Assembly: GCA_905339275.1 (NCBI GenBank)
Contig: CAJPFK010000018.1
Coordinates: 62,001-126,000, forward strand
Direction: 5' to 3'
Source of the DNA: Methylophilaceae bacterium
GTDB taxonomy: Bacteria; Pseudomonadota; Gammaproteobacteria; Burkholderiales; Methylophilaceae
DNA length: 64,000 bases
In this document: piece after piece, positions 28,074-38,843 of the stretch
How the letters are laid out: the number at the start of each line of letters is the position of its first letter
Numbering within the stretch: position 1 is the first letter of the stretch
Notes under the pieces: model-generated
Databases searched by the model: none
Told to the model about the DNA's origin: nothing
The model's input: only the letters and a program-made list of their open reading frames with translations
Translations under genes and position numbers: made by a program

Positions 28074-28901
28074 ATGAAAAAACAACTCATCATCTCATTA
28101 TCGATCATCACATCCCTGTTCACGGGCTGTGCGACGACAACCAACCCCAGCGCCTCGGGCGTTGAACGCAAGCAGTTCATGATGCTTTCTGAACAACAGG
28201 TTGAAAGCATGTCCACCGAGAGCTATCTGGCGACGCTGAAAGAAGCCAGCAGCAAGAAAACGCTGAATACGGATGCTGCGCAGGTAGCCAGGGTAAGGGG
28301 CATTTCGCAGAAACTCATACAACATTCAGGGCAGTTCCGGCAGGATGCCTTGCAGTGGAAATGGGAAGTCAATGTAGAGAAAAACGATCAGGTCAACGCC
28401 TATTGCATGCCTGGCGGGAAAATCATGGTGTTCACCGGCCTGATCGAAAAGCTCAAGGCGACGGACGACGAACTGGCCGCAGTCATTGGCCATGAGATTG
28501 CCCATGCACTTCGTGAACATGGGCGTGAGCGCATGTCGATCGCGTCTGCGCAGCAAATGGGCCTGGCAGGCCTTGCCGTGCTGGCAGGCGCATCAAGCAA
28601 CAAAACTGCCGCCGCCGCGGGCGTGCAAGCCGCCGCTTTGGGTTCTTCCCTGTTTTTTGCCTTGCCCAACAGCCGCGAACAGGAGCGCGAAGCTGACAGG
28701 ATCGGCCTGGAGCTGTCTGCCCGCGCAGGCTTCAACCCCAACGCAGCCGTCAGCTTATGGCAGAAAATGGGGCAACAGGGAGGCAGCAACCCGCCGGAGT
28801 TTCTCAGTACCCATCCATCCAACGATGCGCGTATTACCGACCTGCAGAAAATGATCCCCTCAATGATGCCGCTATACCAGGAAGCCATCAGGAAAAAATA
28901 G
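28074..28901 (+). CDS. M48 family zinc metalloprotease lipoprotein
   Basis: A 275-residue secreted peptidase. A lipoprotein signal ends at LFTGC (Cys19). The zinc motif is HEIAHALREH near residues 140-149, and the third ligand glutamate is in REQEREADRIGLEL. The architecture matches LoiP/YcaL-type single-domain M48 lipoproteins that handle outer-membrane proteins. GGCGGAACAGGCT precedes the ATG. It is followed after 22 bases by the HD-GYP gene. Confidence 0.93.
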   Translation: MKKQLIISLSIITSLFTGCATTTNPSASGVERKQFMMLSEQQVESMSTESYLATLKEASSKKTLNTDAAQVARVRGISQKLIQHSGQFRQDALQWKWEVNVEKNDQVNAYCMPGGKIMVFTGLIEKLKATDDELAAVIGHEIAHALREHGRERMSIASAQQMGLAGLAVLAGASSNKTAAAAGVQAAALGSSLFFALPNSREQEREADRIGLELSARAGFNPNAAVSLWQKMGQQGGSNPPEFLSTHPSNDARITDLQKMIPSMMPLYQEAIRKK

Positions 28902-28923
28902 ACCTGACTGACGGCAGACAGCT

Positions 28924-30399
28924 TTGGACGTCAAAATCGACATCAGGAAAATCCAGAAAGGCATGTTTGTCAGTGAACTGGATCGTCCGTGGACCGATAC
29001 CGACTTCCTGTTCCAGGGCTTCCTGATCGAGTCGGACGAGCAAATCCAGGCGCTGCAGGATCAATGCAGCTATGTCATCGTTGCGCAGGACAAATCCCTC
29101 CCCGGCATCTTTGTAGCCCCGCCTTCCAAAACCCAGCCCCAAAAGCGCCCTCAGGAAGCGGAACGCCCCGCGAGTTACATACAAGTCGAGCAAAAACATC
29201 GCGCACCCAAGCCAAGCAACGGCGGGGTGGCGGGATTTTTCGGCGCCATCAGGCAGATAGGCAGCGAGCTGTTTAATTTCAGGCAAGCCTCACTCAGCGC
29301 TTACCCCGCGGGCAGCTTCTTCCCGGCGGAAGAAAGCGAGGATGACAAAATCGCAGAGGTAAGACGCAAACAGGATATCGGCAAAATTCGCGAGGTGTTC
29401 GCGAATTATGGGGATATCCCGGCGGAGATTGCGGACTACCCGATCAAAACAACCGTGGAAGAGGAACTGGCCACCGCGAAAGAAACCAGCAGGAAATTCG
29501 AAGAAGACATCACATCCAGTTTTATCCTGGAAATGACCGGCACAGATCTCAGCGACCGCATCGAAATTGCCAAGGACCTGCTTGCCGATGTGGTGGAAAG
29601 CATCATACGCAACCCGAATGCCATGCTGCTGATCAGCAACATGAAAAGCATGGATAACCTGACTTACCACCATGCGATGGACGTCGCCATCATGCTGGTC
29701 AGTTTCGGCAGGCAACTGGGGTTGCCCAAGGAGGAACTGAATGAAGTCGCACTCGGCGGGCTGCTGCATGACATTGGAAAATCCAAAATCCCCAGTGAAA
29801 TCATTAATAAAAACAAGCGTCTCGATTTGAACGAATTTGAGCTGGCAAGAAAGCATGTGCCGCATGGGGTCGATATCGTGGCCGAACTCGAACAGCTCAG
29901 CCACGTCGTCAGGCAAATTGTCGAAAGGCATCATGAACGCTACGATGGCCAGGGTTATCCGGCCGGCCTGAAAGGGGAAGAGATTGGTTTGTACGGCAGC
30001 ATGGCCGGCATCGTGGAAACGTTTTCCACCATCACCTCCCACCAGCCATACGCGCCCGCCCGCTCCTCGGCAACCGCCATTTCGACCCTGGTAGCCCTCC
30101 GCAGCCAGGCTTTTCAGTCCGAACTGGTTGACCAGTTCATCCAGGTCGTCGGTGTCTATCCCATCGGCTCGCTGGTCAAGCTAAGCACCGGTGAAGTAGG
30201 CATCGTCATCAAACAGAACAAGCTCTGGCGGTTGCAGCCCATGGTGACAGTCATGGTCGGTGCAGACGGTGAAAGGCTTGAACGCCAGAAAACCATAGAC
30301 CTGGTAAAATTCAACCAGAACAACGATAACCCGATCTCAATCATCACGGAGTTGCCTGCCGGGTCTTACGGCATAGACCCGAAGGATTATTTTCTCTAA
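28924..30399 (+). CDS. DUF3391 + HD-GYP domain protein (possible c-di-GMP phosphodiesterase)
   Basis: A 491-residue protein. The N-terminal DUF3391 domain (residues 1-60) is followed by a linker and an HD-GYP domain with HDIGK near 281-285 and HHERYDGQGYP near 335-345. The third conserved segment, normally aD-x-x-DA, reads IVETFSTIT around 363-371, so one metal-binding aspartate is glutamate and another is serine. Activity is uncertain. A C-terminal extension of about 100 residues follows. The start is a TTG with a poor ribosome site. An EAL gene begins 8 bases after its stop. Confidence 0.88.
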   Translation: MDVKIDIRKIQKGMFVSELDRPWTDTDFLFQGFLIESDEQIQALQDQCSYVIVAQDKSLPGIFVAPPSKTQPQKRPQEAERPASYIQVEQKHRAPKPSNGGVAGFFGAIRQIGSELFNFRQASLSAYPAGSFFPAEESEDDKIAEVRRKQDIGKIREVFANYGDIPAEIADYPIKTTVEEELATAKETSRKFEEDITSSFILEMTGTDLSDRIEIAKDLLADVVESIIRNPNAMLLISNMKSMDNLTYHHAMDVAIMLVSFGRQLGLPKEELNEVALGGLLHDIGKSKIPSEIINKNKRLDLNEFELARKHVPHGVDIVAELEQLSHVVRQIVERHHERYDGQGYPAGLKGEEIGLYGSMAGIVETFSTITSHQPYAPARSSATAISTLVALRSQAFQSELVDQFIQVVGVYPIGSLVKLSTGEVGIVIKQNKLWRLQPMVTVMVGADGERLERQKTIDLVKFNQNNDNPISIITELPAGSYGIDPKDYFL

Positions 30400-30407
30400 G
30401 GAACCCG

Positions 30408-32117
30408 GTGACAGTCAGCCCCATCTCAATAAAAGACCGCCAATTACTCGCCAGCATCCAGACAACACTCTCCGCAGAACCGAATCCGCTTTGCCCGGAC
30501 TTTTATCAATTGCTGGCGCAATACGGTTTTGCCGACGGACACCCGCTGATCGGCCATTTCGAACATTTATTACTGGACGATACGAGAGAGCTGCAACGGC
30601 ATTTCGAATCCAGCAGTTCACTGACCGCATCCGAAATCCTGGTGATTTTCGATCACTACCTGCAATGCATGGCAAGACGCGTTCCTGCCGCAATACAGGA
30701 TGAAAGACAGTGCAGAATTGCCCTTGAATGTTTACGCCGGCTGTCCTTTTACATCATGCAGGAGGAGCTGATTGCATTAACGGAATCGACCAGTCTCGCC
30801 TCCAGGCGTCCTTCAAGAATCACGGATGCGCTGTTCGAGCACGTCATGCACCAGGAGCAGTTCCTGCAATCATGTAATCAACTTCTGCGCTCCGAAAACA
30901 CCAGGGAAATCGCCATGCTGGCGATTCAGTTCGATTTCGGCGTGCACTCCAACAATGCTGTGCAGCATATTCTGCCGGAAATCGTTAACAGGCTGAGACA
31001 GATACTGCGGGAGCAGGATCTGATCACGCATATTTCCACGCGCCGCTGGGCGATCTGCCTGAGGAATGTGGACAACATCGCCCTCGCCATCCTGGCCACC
31101 AACAAGATCCAACGCCAATTCGAGGCACTGTTCCATATCACCGACCATATGGCGATGGTCAAACCCTACATCGGCATTGCACTCTCACACGGCATGGACA
31201 ACAAGGATGCCGAGTTCCTGCTTGAAGCCGCACTCAAGGCCTCCTCAATGCCAAGCACCCACCCGGATGGCTATGAAATATACGATCCTGACCTGGATGC
31301 AGAAACCAAACGGCTGGACGAATTATCGAAACAGCTGAAAAAAGCCCTGTTCGACAATGCGCTTGAACTCTACTACCAGCCGAAATATTCTCAGAAACTG
31401 GGGAAAATCGTCGGCCTGGAAGCCCTGCTGAGATGGCAAACGGATGACGGGCTAATCCCCATTCCCGTTATTTTCACCCTGATTGAACGTGACGGTCTCC
31501 TCAACGAATTCACCAAGTGGCTGTTGCAAACCGCGTTCCGTCATCTCACGGATTTCGTTGCGCGTGGAATGGATATCAAGCTCAGCGTCAACATCTTGCC
31601 GCAGAATCTCAGCGAACCGGATTTCTCCAGTTCCCTGACCAATATGCTCAATATCTGGAAAGTCCCCAGGGACAGGCTGCTGATCGAGATTACAGAGGGC
31701 AGCATGCTTGACGATGCCGATCAGACCATTACCGCCTTGAAGCAGATTCGTGCAATGGGGCTGAAAATATCGATGGACGATTTCGGTACGGGTTATTCCT
31801 CGCTCTCCTATTTAAGCCGGTTACCCATCAATGAAATCAAGATCGACCAGGCATTCGTCAAAAACATGTTCGCTTCCGAGCGGGATGAGGCGATTGTCAA
31901 AACCATCATTGAACTGGGCAACAACTTCCGTCTCGATCTCGTCGCCGAAGGCGTCGAAGATGAGCGGGCAGCAAGGCATCTTGCCGATATCGGCTGCGAC
32001 ATCCTGCAAGGATTCTGGATCAGCAAACCCGTCAGTCGCGCAGACCTGATTGCATGGTTTGAAAACGACACCGGAGGCATCTGGCAGAAAATCGCCCAAC
32101 CACATGATTTAAAATAA
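30408..32117 (+). CDS. EAL-domain c-di-GMP phosphodiesterase with degenerate GGDEF domain
   Basis: A 569-residue protein with no membrane segment. Residues 1-135 are unrecognised; 140-300 look like a GGDEF fold whose signature is lost (TRRWAICLRN in its place). An EAL domain follows with Glu338-Ala-Leu, IEITEG, intact loop 6 DDFGTGYSS, KIDQAF, VAEGVED and QGFW, so phosphodiesterase activity is likely. The GTG start at 30408 has AAGGA upstream. It is coupled to the HD-GYP gene and may act with it on c-di-GMP. Confidence 0.9.
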   Translation: MTVSPISIKDRQLLASIQTTLSAEPNPLCPDFYQLLAQYGFADGHPLIGHFEHLLLDDTRELQRHFESSSSLTASEILVIFDHYLQCMARRVPAAIQDERQCRIALECLRRLSFYIMQEELIALTESTSLASRRPSRITDALFEHVMHQEQFLQSCNQLLRSENTREIAMLAIQFDFGVHSNNAVQHILPEIVNRLRQILREQDLITHISTRRWAICLRNVDNIALAILATNKIQRQFEALFHITDHMAMVKPYIGIALSHGMDNKDAEFLLEAALKASSMPSTHPDGYEIYDPDLDAETKRLDELSKQLKKALFDNALELYYQPKYSQKLGKIVGLEALLRWQTDDGLIPIPVIFTLIERDGLLNEFTKWLLQTAFRHLTDFVARGMDIKLSVNILPQNLSEPDFSSSLTNMLNIWKVPRDRLLIEITEGSMLDDADQTITALKQIRAMGLKISMDDFGTGYSSLSYLSRLPINEIKIDQAFVKNMFASERDEAIVKTIIELGNNFRLDLVAEGVEDERAARHLADIGCDILQGFWISKPVSRADLIAWFENDTGGIWQKIAQPHDLK

Positions 32118-32209
32118 CATTCCAGTCGACCTGGAACACCGGCTTCGACCTGGCATGACTTTCCGAGTAAAATAGCGGTTTTACTATTGTCAATTTTCGA
32201 GAAAGCATC

Positions 32210-33037
32210 ATGAGCGATTTGCAAACCACCATTGAAGCGGCATTTGAAAACCGCGCCGACATTACCCCGGCCAATGTCGATAAAAATGTCAAAGACGCGG
32301 TATTTACCGTACTGGAAGACCTGAATACCGGCCGCTTGCGTGTCGCCTCCCGCAAGGGCGATACACAGGAATGGGAAACCCATCAATGGATCAAGAAGGC
32401 AGTGCTGCTCTCCTTCCGCCTCGAAGACAATGTCCTGCTGGATGGCGGATGCACCAGGTACTTTGACAAGGTGCCCCCGAAATTTGCCGACTATACCGAA
32501 GCTGATTTCAAGGCCGGCGGCTTCCGCGTTGTCCCGAATGCCATCGTCCGCCGCGGCTCATTCATCGGCAAGAATGCGGTTCTGATGCCGTCCTATGTCA
32601 ACATCGGCGCCTATGTCGATGAAGGCACCATGGTTGACACCTGGGCAACAGTGGGTTCATGCGCCCAGATCGGCAAAAACGTCCATCTATCCGGCGGTGT
32701 CGGCATTGGCGGGGTTCTTGAACCCGTACAGGCAGGCCCGACCATCATCGGCGATAACTGCTTCATCGGCGCACGTTCCGAAGTGGTGGAAGGTGTCGTG
32801 GTCGAAGACAACTGCGTCATTTCCATGGGCGTCTATATCGGCCAATCCACCAAGATTTACGACCGCGAGACCGGTGAAGTTTTCTATGGGCGCGTTCCCG
32901 CAGGCTCCGTGGTGGTTTCCGGCAACCTTCCCTCCAAGGACGGCAGCTACAGCCTGTATTGTGCAGTCATCGTCAAGAAGGTCGACGCCAAAACCCTCGG
33001 CAAGGTCGGCATCAACGAGTTACTGCGCGGCATTTGA
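32210..33037 (+). CDS. dapD: 2,3,4,5-tetrahydropyridine-2,6-dicarboxylate N-succinyltransferase
   Basis: A 275-residue left-handed beta-helix enzyme of the succinylase branch of DAP/lysine synthesis. The N-terminus has [17 protein letters not shown] and the hexapeptide region includes [29 protein letters not shown], both typical of DapD. It sits between two c-di-GMP genes. dapE, which acts two steps later, follows 2.3 kb downstream on the same strand. Confidence 0.97.
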   Translation: MSDLQTTIEAAFENRADITPANVDKNVKDAVFTVLEDLNTGRLRVASRKGDTQEWETHQWIKKAVLLSFRLEDNVLLDGGCTRYFDKVPPKFADYTEADFKAGGFRVVPNAIVRRGSFIGKNAVLMPSYVNIGAYVDEGTMVDTWATVGSCAQIGKNVHLSGGVGIGGVLEPVQAGPTIIGDNCFIGARSEVVEGVVVEDNCVISMGVYIGQSTKIYDRETGEVFYGRVPAGSVVVSGNLPSKDGSYSLYCAVIVKKVDAKTLGKVGINELLRGI

Positions 33038-33047
33038 TTAACCCAAA

Positions 33048-33067
33048 ACTGTCGATTATTCGACAGT
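33048..33067. repeat. Perfect 8-bp hairpin after dapD without T run
   Basis: ACTGTCGA and TCGACAGT around the 4-base loop TTAT, 11 bases after the dapD stop. It has no T tract and is followed at once by a true terminator hairpin. It may be a processing or 3'-end stabilising structure. Confidence 0.6.
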
Positions 33068-33084
33068 GCCGTTGCACTTCTAAC

Positions 33085-33113
33085 GACACCCGCTTTCGCG
33101 GGTGTCTCTTTTT
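33085..33113 (+). terminator. Rho-independent terminator of dapD
   Basis: A 9-bp stem GACACCCGC / GCGGGTGTC around TTTC, followed by TCTTTTTG. It ends the dapD transcript on the plus strand. Confidence 0.9.
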
Positions 33114-33190
33114 GTAGCCCCCTTCCCGCTTCAAATCCATCCAGACTATGACGGGCATTGCCTGTGCTGCCGACCATGAGTTGGCGGGAA

Positions 33191-33218
33191 AACATTCATG
33201 GCAATTGGCATGAATGTT
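33191..33218. promoter_or_regulatory. 28-bp near-perfect palindrome, candidate operator
   Basis: AACATTCATG and CATGAATGTT form perfect 10-bp arms; the 8-base centre is G-CAATTG-G, itself palindromic except for the flanking G pair, so 26 of 28 positions are symmetric. It lies 25 bases before the likely start of the small membrane protein gene and upstream of the GGDEF-EAL gene. A dimeric repressor site is the simplest reading; a hairpin masking the start of translation is the alternative. Confidence 0.55.
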
Positions 33219-33242
33219 GCCCATTGGAGATTACACATTGAT

Positions 33243-33446
33243 ATGGAATGCATTGCGAACAGGATGAACGACTTTAACTACCTGCTGATCTGGCTGCCCA
33301 TGCCGGCACTCATCATGCTTACCCTGTGGGCCGGACTGGCTTACAGGAAATATACGGGGGAAGAACAACCGGGCATTGCCCGGCACGCGAAAACATCAGG
33401 AAGAAAGCCCCTTTCAACAGCGGCAAGATCATTACGCGATGGGTAA
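33243..33446 (+). CDS. Small membrane protein resembling the N-terminus of the adjacent GGDEF-EAL protein
   Basis: A 67-residue frame (or 60 residues if it starts at ATG 33264). From MNDFNYLLIWLPMPALIMLTLWAGLAYRK it has one hydrophobic helix and a basic tail. This stretch aligns with MGNFEYLLVWIALPALLLLG at the start of the next gene. The end overlaps that gene by 8 bases, so translation may be coupled. No strong ribosome site is seen, and in-frame starts at 33198, 33243 and 33264 are all possible. Function unknown. Confidence 0.55.
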   Translation: MECIANRMNDFNYLLIWLPMPALIMLTLWAGLAYRKYTGEEQPGIARHAKTSGRKPLSTAARSLRDG

Positions 33447-34884
33447 TTTTGAATACCTGCTGGTCTGGATAGCGCTGCCCGCACTTCTGTTGCTTGGGCT
33501 TCTAGCTGCGCATGCCTGCAAAAAGCTCGGATTATCGTTACATCACCTGTTCTCGCCGGGGAACTCAGGCCCTCATTCCCATACGGAACTGAACCGTATT
33601 GCAATGACGGATGCGCTGACGCAACTCCCTAACCGGCGTGCATTCAAACAGCAACTGGAAGCGGCCATCACGAGATCCGCACGCCAGGAATCCATGCTCG
33701 CCGTTGCTTTCATTGACCTGGATGACTTCAAGCCCATTAACGATGCCTATGGGCATCATGTGGGAGACGAGGTTTTGCAGATCGTTGCCAAGCGGCTGGG
33801 TGCGGCCATGCGACACTGTGACCTAGTTGGCCGCATCGGCGGTGACGAATTCCTGGCATTGATCGAGGACATCAAATCCGACCAGGACATTGTGCCGATT
33901 GTCGAGCGCATCATTCACTCGCTTCAAGATGCCATTCATATCAACCATCATGAAATCACCATTTCGGTATCAGTCGGCATTGCCGTTTACCCAAAGGATG
34001 GCGATATCGACCGCCTGTTAATCAGTGCCGACTCCGCCATGTACCATGCGAAAGGCGCAGGCAAGAACCAGTTCCGCTTCTATGACAAGGAAATGGGAAT
34101 AGCCTCGGATCGTTTACTGGAAATGCATCAAGACCTCAAACTGGCACTGAAAAGGGATGAATTCGAGCTTTATTTTCAACCCAAGGTTGACAGCAAAAGC
34201 TTTGAAATTACGGGCATTGAAGCCCTTATCCGCTGGCGGCATCCGGTCAAGGGCTCCATACTGCCCAGCGTGTTTATCCATGCTGCCGAACGTTTTGGCC
34301 TGATGGACAGGATAAATCAGTGGGTCATTGAAGAAAGCTGCCGCACCCTGCATCGTTTGCGCAGCATGGGCATTCAGGTGCAGATTTCCATCAATCTGGC
34401 AGCCCAGCAATTCCGCGACCCAAATCTCGTGGCCAATATTGTGGAATTGCTGAATCGCTTCGACCTGCCTCACTCATGCCTGATGTTTGAAATCACCAGC
34501 TTGATGGCGCTCAACCACCCCGAGCAATTCAATACGAAGATGGATGAGTTCCGCGAGGCGGGCATTGACATTGCAATGGATGACTTTGGGATCAGCAATT
34601 CCAGCATCGCTTACCTGAAAAAAGTGCGCCAACTTAAACTTGATCGCGAGATTACCGGGAAGATCAGCGAAGACAGGAAATCCTACGAAATGACGGACGC
34701 ATTGATTCGCCTGGCCCATGCGCTTGATCTTACCGTCGTCGCCGAAGGCATCGAAACCGAAGCGCAATCCAGGTTATTCAGGCAGCTCAACTGCGATATG
34801 CTGCAGGGCTATCTGTTTGGGCGCCCTGTATCCGGTGAAAAACTCCCGCAACTTTTACAACAAGCCAGAAATGCCGTGAAATAA
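33439..34884 (+). CDS. Diguanylate cyclase with altered EAL domain
   Basis: A 481-residue protein. One N-terminal helix lies near 5-25. The GGDEF domain has TDALTQLPNRR and intact GGDEF at 134-138, with the inhibitory I-site RHCD at 125-128 exactly five residues before it. An EAL domain has Glu261-Ala-Leu, Asn in ISINLA, Glu351, Asp381-Asp382 and QGYLFGRP, but loop 6 is DDFGISNSS instead of DDFGTGYSS and EITE is EITS. Cyclase activity is likely; phosphodiesterase activity is doubtful. The ATG at 33439 is chosen by alignment with the small upstream protein. Confidence 0.9.
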   Translation: MGNFEYLLVWIALPALLLLGLLAAHACKKLGLSLHHLFSPGNSGPHSHTELNRIAMTDALTQLPNRRAFKQQLEAAITRSARQESMLAVAFIDLDDFKPINDAYGHHVGDEVLQIVAKRLGAAMRHCDLVGRIGGDEFLALIEDIKSDQDIVPIVERIIHSLQDAIHINHHEITISVSVGIAVYPKDGDIDRLLISADSAMYHAKGAGKNQFRFYDKEMGIASDRLLEMHQDLKLALKRDEFELYFQPKVDSKSFEITGIEALIRWRHPVKGSILPSVFIHAAERFGLMDRINQWVIEESCRTLHRLRSMGIQVQISINLAAQQFRDPNLVANIVELLNRFDLPHSCLMFEITSLMALNHPEQFNTKMDEFREAGIDIAMDDFGISNSSIAYLKKVRQLKLDREITGKISEDRKSYEMTDALIRLAHALDLTVVAEGIETEAQSRLFRQLNCDMLQGYLFGRPVSGEKLPQLLQQARNAVK

Positions 34885-34962
34885 CGAACCGTGCCGCCTG
34901 AGGTTCCTCAGTCATCGTTGTAGCTGTTAGAATTGGGTTTTACTTACGCAGCGCTGATTCCA

Positions 34963-37369
<2,407 letters not shown>

Positions 37370-38135
37370 GCAACAGAATCAACAGCAGCGCGATCGGCAG
37401 GCTTACCGACCAGTAGCCGAAATTCAGATACCCCCCGGCAGCACACAATGCACCGGCAAAGAACGTACTTACTGCCGGGGCCAACTGTTTCAATCGGGTT
37501 CTTGCGCGCGCTTTAAGCGCATCATCCCCGCTGTAGGCAATATCGACAACGTCGATCACCATGTGCGTCACGTTACCCGTCATCACGGTAGTGTGCACAA
37601 TGCCAGCCAGCGTCGTTCTGCCTCCGGCACTTTGAATCGCCATCGCCGCGGCACCCAGCATCCCGGCAAAAATCGCCGCCAGCTCGGTATCGGATTCCAG
37701 CGGCAAAGGCGCCATCAGCCCGGCCGCCATGAACCCAATGAGCAATAAGAATTGCACGAGAAACAGGACCTTCAGGGGAGATCGCCGGCGCTGCTCGTAG
37801 TTCAGCACGATGATGCGTGAGGCCGCGACGCCAAGCAGAAAGGCCGGGAAGGCAAGCAGTTTCAGCAAACCACCCTGCATCGGGTGCACCAGCATTGCGC
37901 CCATCAGCACGAAATTACCGGTGATATGCGCCGTAAACAGCCCGAAAAGTGCAATGAACCCGAAAGTATCGACATAGCCGCCGATAAACGACAGCATCGC
38001 AATCATCAGGTAGGAGTTCTTGTCAGGCATGCGTGGAGCTTAACGGAATACCGTGGCATTTAGAATCCCGAAGATGACCGTTGACAGCTTTTTCCTTGCT
38101 CCTGTAGGGTTGCATTAAATACCGGGAGCAGAACA

Positions 38136-38819
38136 ATGAAAAAAATCATCGACTTCTTCAAACACAAGATCACAGGATTTCGGGCTTTCACCGCAGTCAT
38201 CAGGGAAAACCGCATGGTAACACTGTTGCTCGCCGGCCTGCTTTTTGCGATCACCACCATCGCAAGCAACCTGATCGGCAAGGCCACAGGCTATTTATTC
38301 CCGCAACTGGATGACTCCGCTGCCATCATTGAAAACCAGAACAAGCAGTTCGACGCGGTCAAGGCCAACCTACAAAAACTCCAGAGCGCCATCAGCGGAC
38401 AGGACAGGCAATACCTTAGCAGCGCAATCGAAGCGATCAGGAACATCAAGGATGACAGCGAGCAGCTGTCAGTCCGGCTCGCTGCCCTGCAGGAAGAGAA
38501 CAGGACGCTCAAACAGGCTCTCAAGTCCGAGAAAGGCGTTTACGGCGGCGTTGACCTGATGCTTGCAGACAAGGCCGGGTTCAAGATCGACAGCCAGGCA
38601 TCCTATGCCCACCACATTTCCGGCAACGGCACCTATATCAACCTGACCTCACTGAACGAGACCGACAATGTCAGAAGCAAATACCTGAGGCCCGGCGAAG
38701 GCGTTTATTTCACGAATGACAAGAACGAGCGATGCTCGCTGACACTCAATAACATCACGCAGGTCCAGAGCAGCAGAACCGGCATCGCAAATTTCAACAT
38801 TGCATGCAAAAAAGGGTGA
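38136..38819 (+). CDS. Unknown membrane-anchored coiled-coil protein
   Basis: A 227-residue protein: a basic N-terminus, one transmembrane helix near 30-50, a coiled coil near 62-130 rich in Gln, Lys and Glu, and a C-terminal beta-rich domain (about 140-227) ending FNIACKKG. GGGAG lies before the ATG. No family is recognised. Because the N-terminus is short and positive, the C-terminal part probably faces the periplasm. Neighbours give no clue. Confidence 0.72.
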   Translation: MKKIIDFFKHKITGFRAFTAVIRENRMVTLLLAGLLFAITTIASNLIGKATGYLFPQLDDSAAIIENQNKQFDAVKANLQKLQSAISGQDRQYLSSAIEAIRNIKDDSEQLSVRLAALQEENRTLKQALKSEKGVYGGVDLMLADKAGFKIDSQASYAHHISGNGTYINLTSLNETDNVRSKYLRPGEGVYFTNDKNERCSLTLNNITQVQSSRTGIANFNIACKKG

Positions 38820-38843
38820 TTTCGCGCAGTTCTTGCGCAGGAT

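Noticed and set aside
32116..32145. Hairpin TTCCAG/CTGGAA between the EAL gene and dapD
   Set aside because: No T run follows, so a terminator is not supported.
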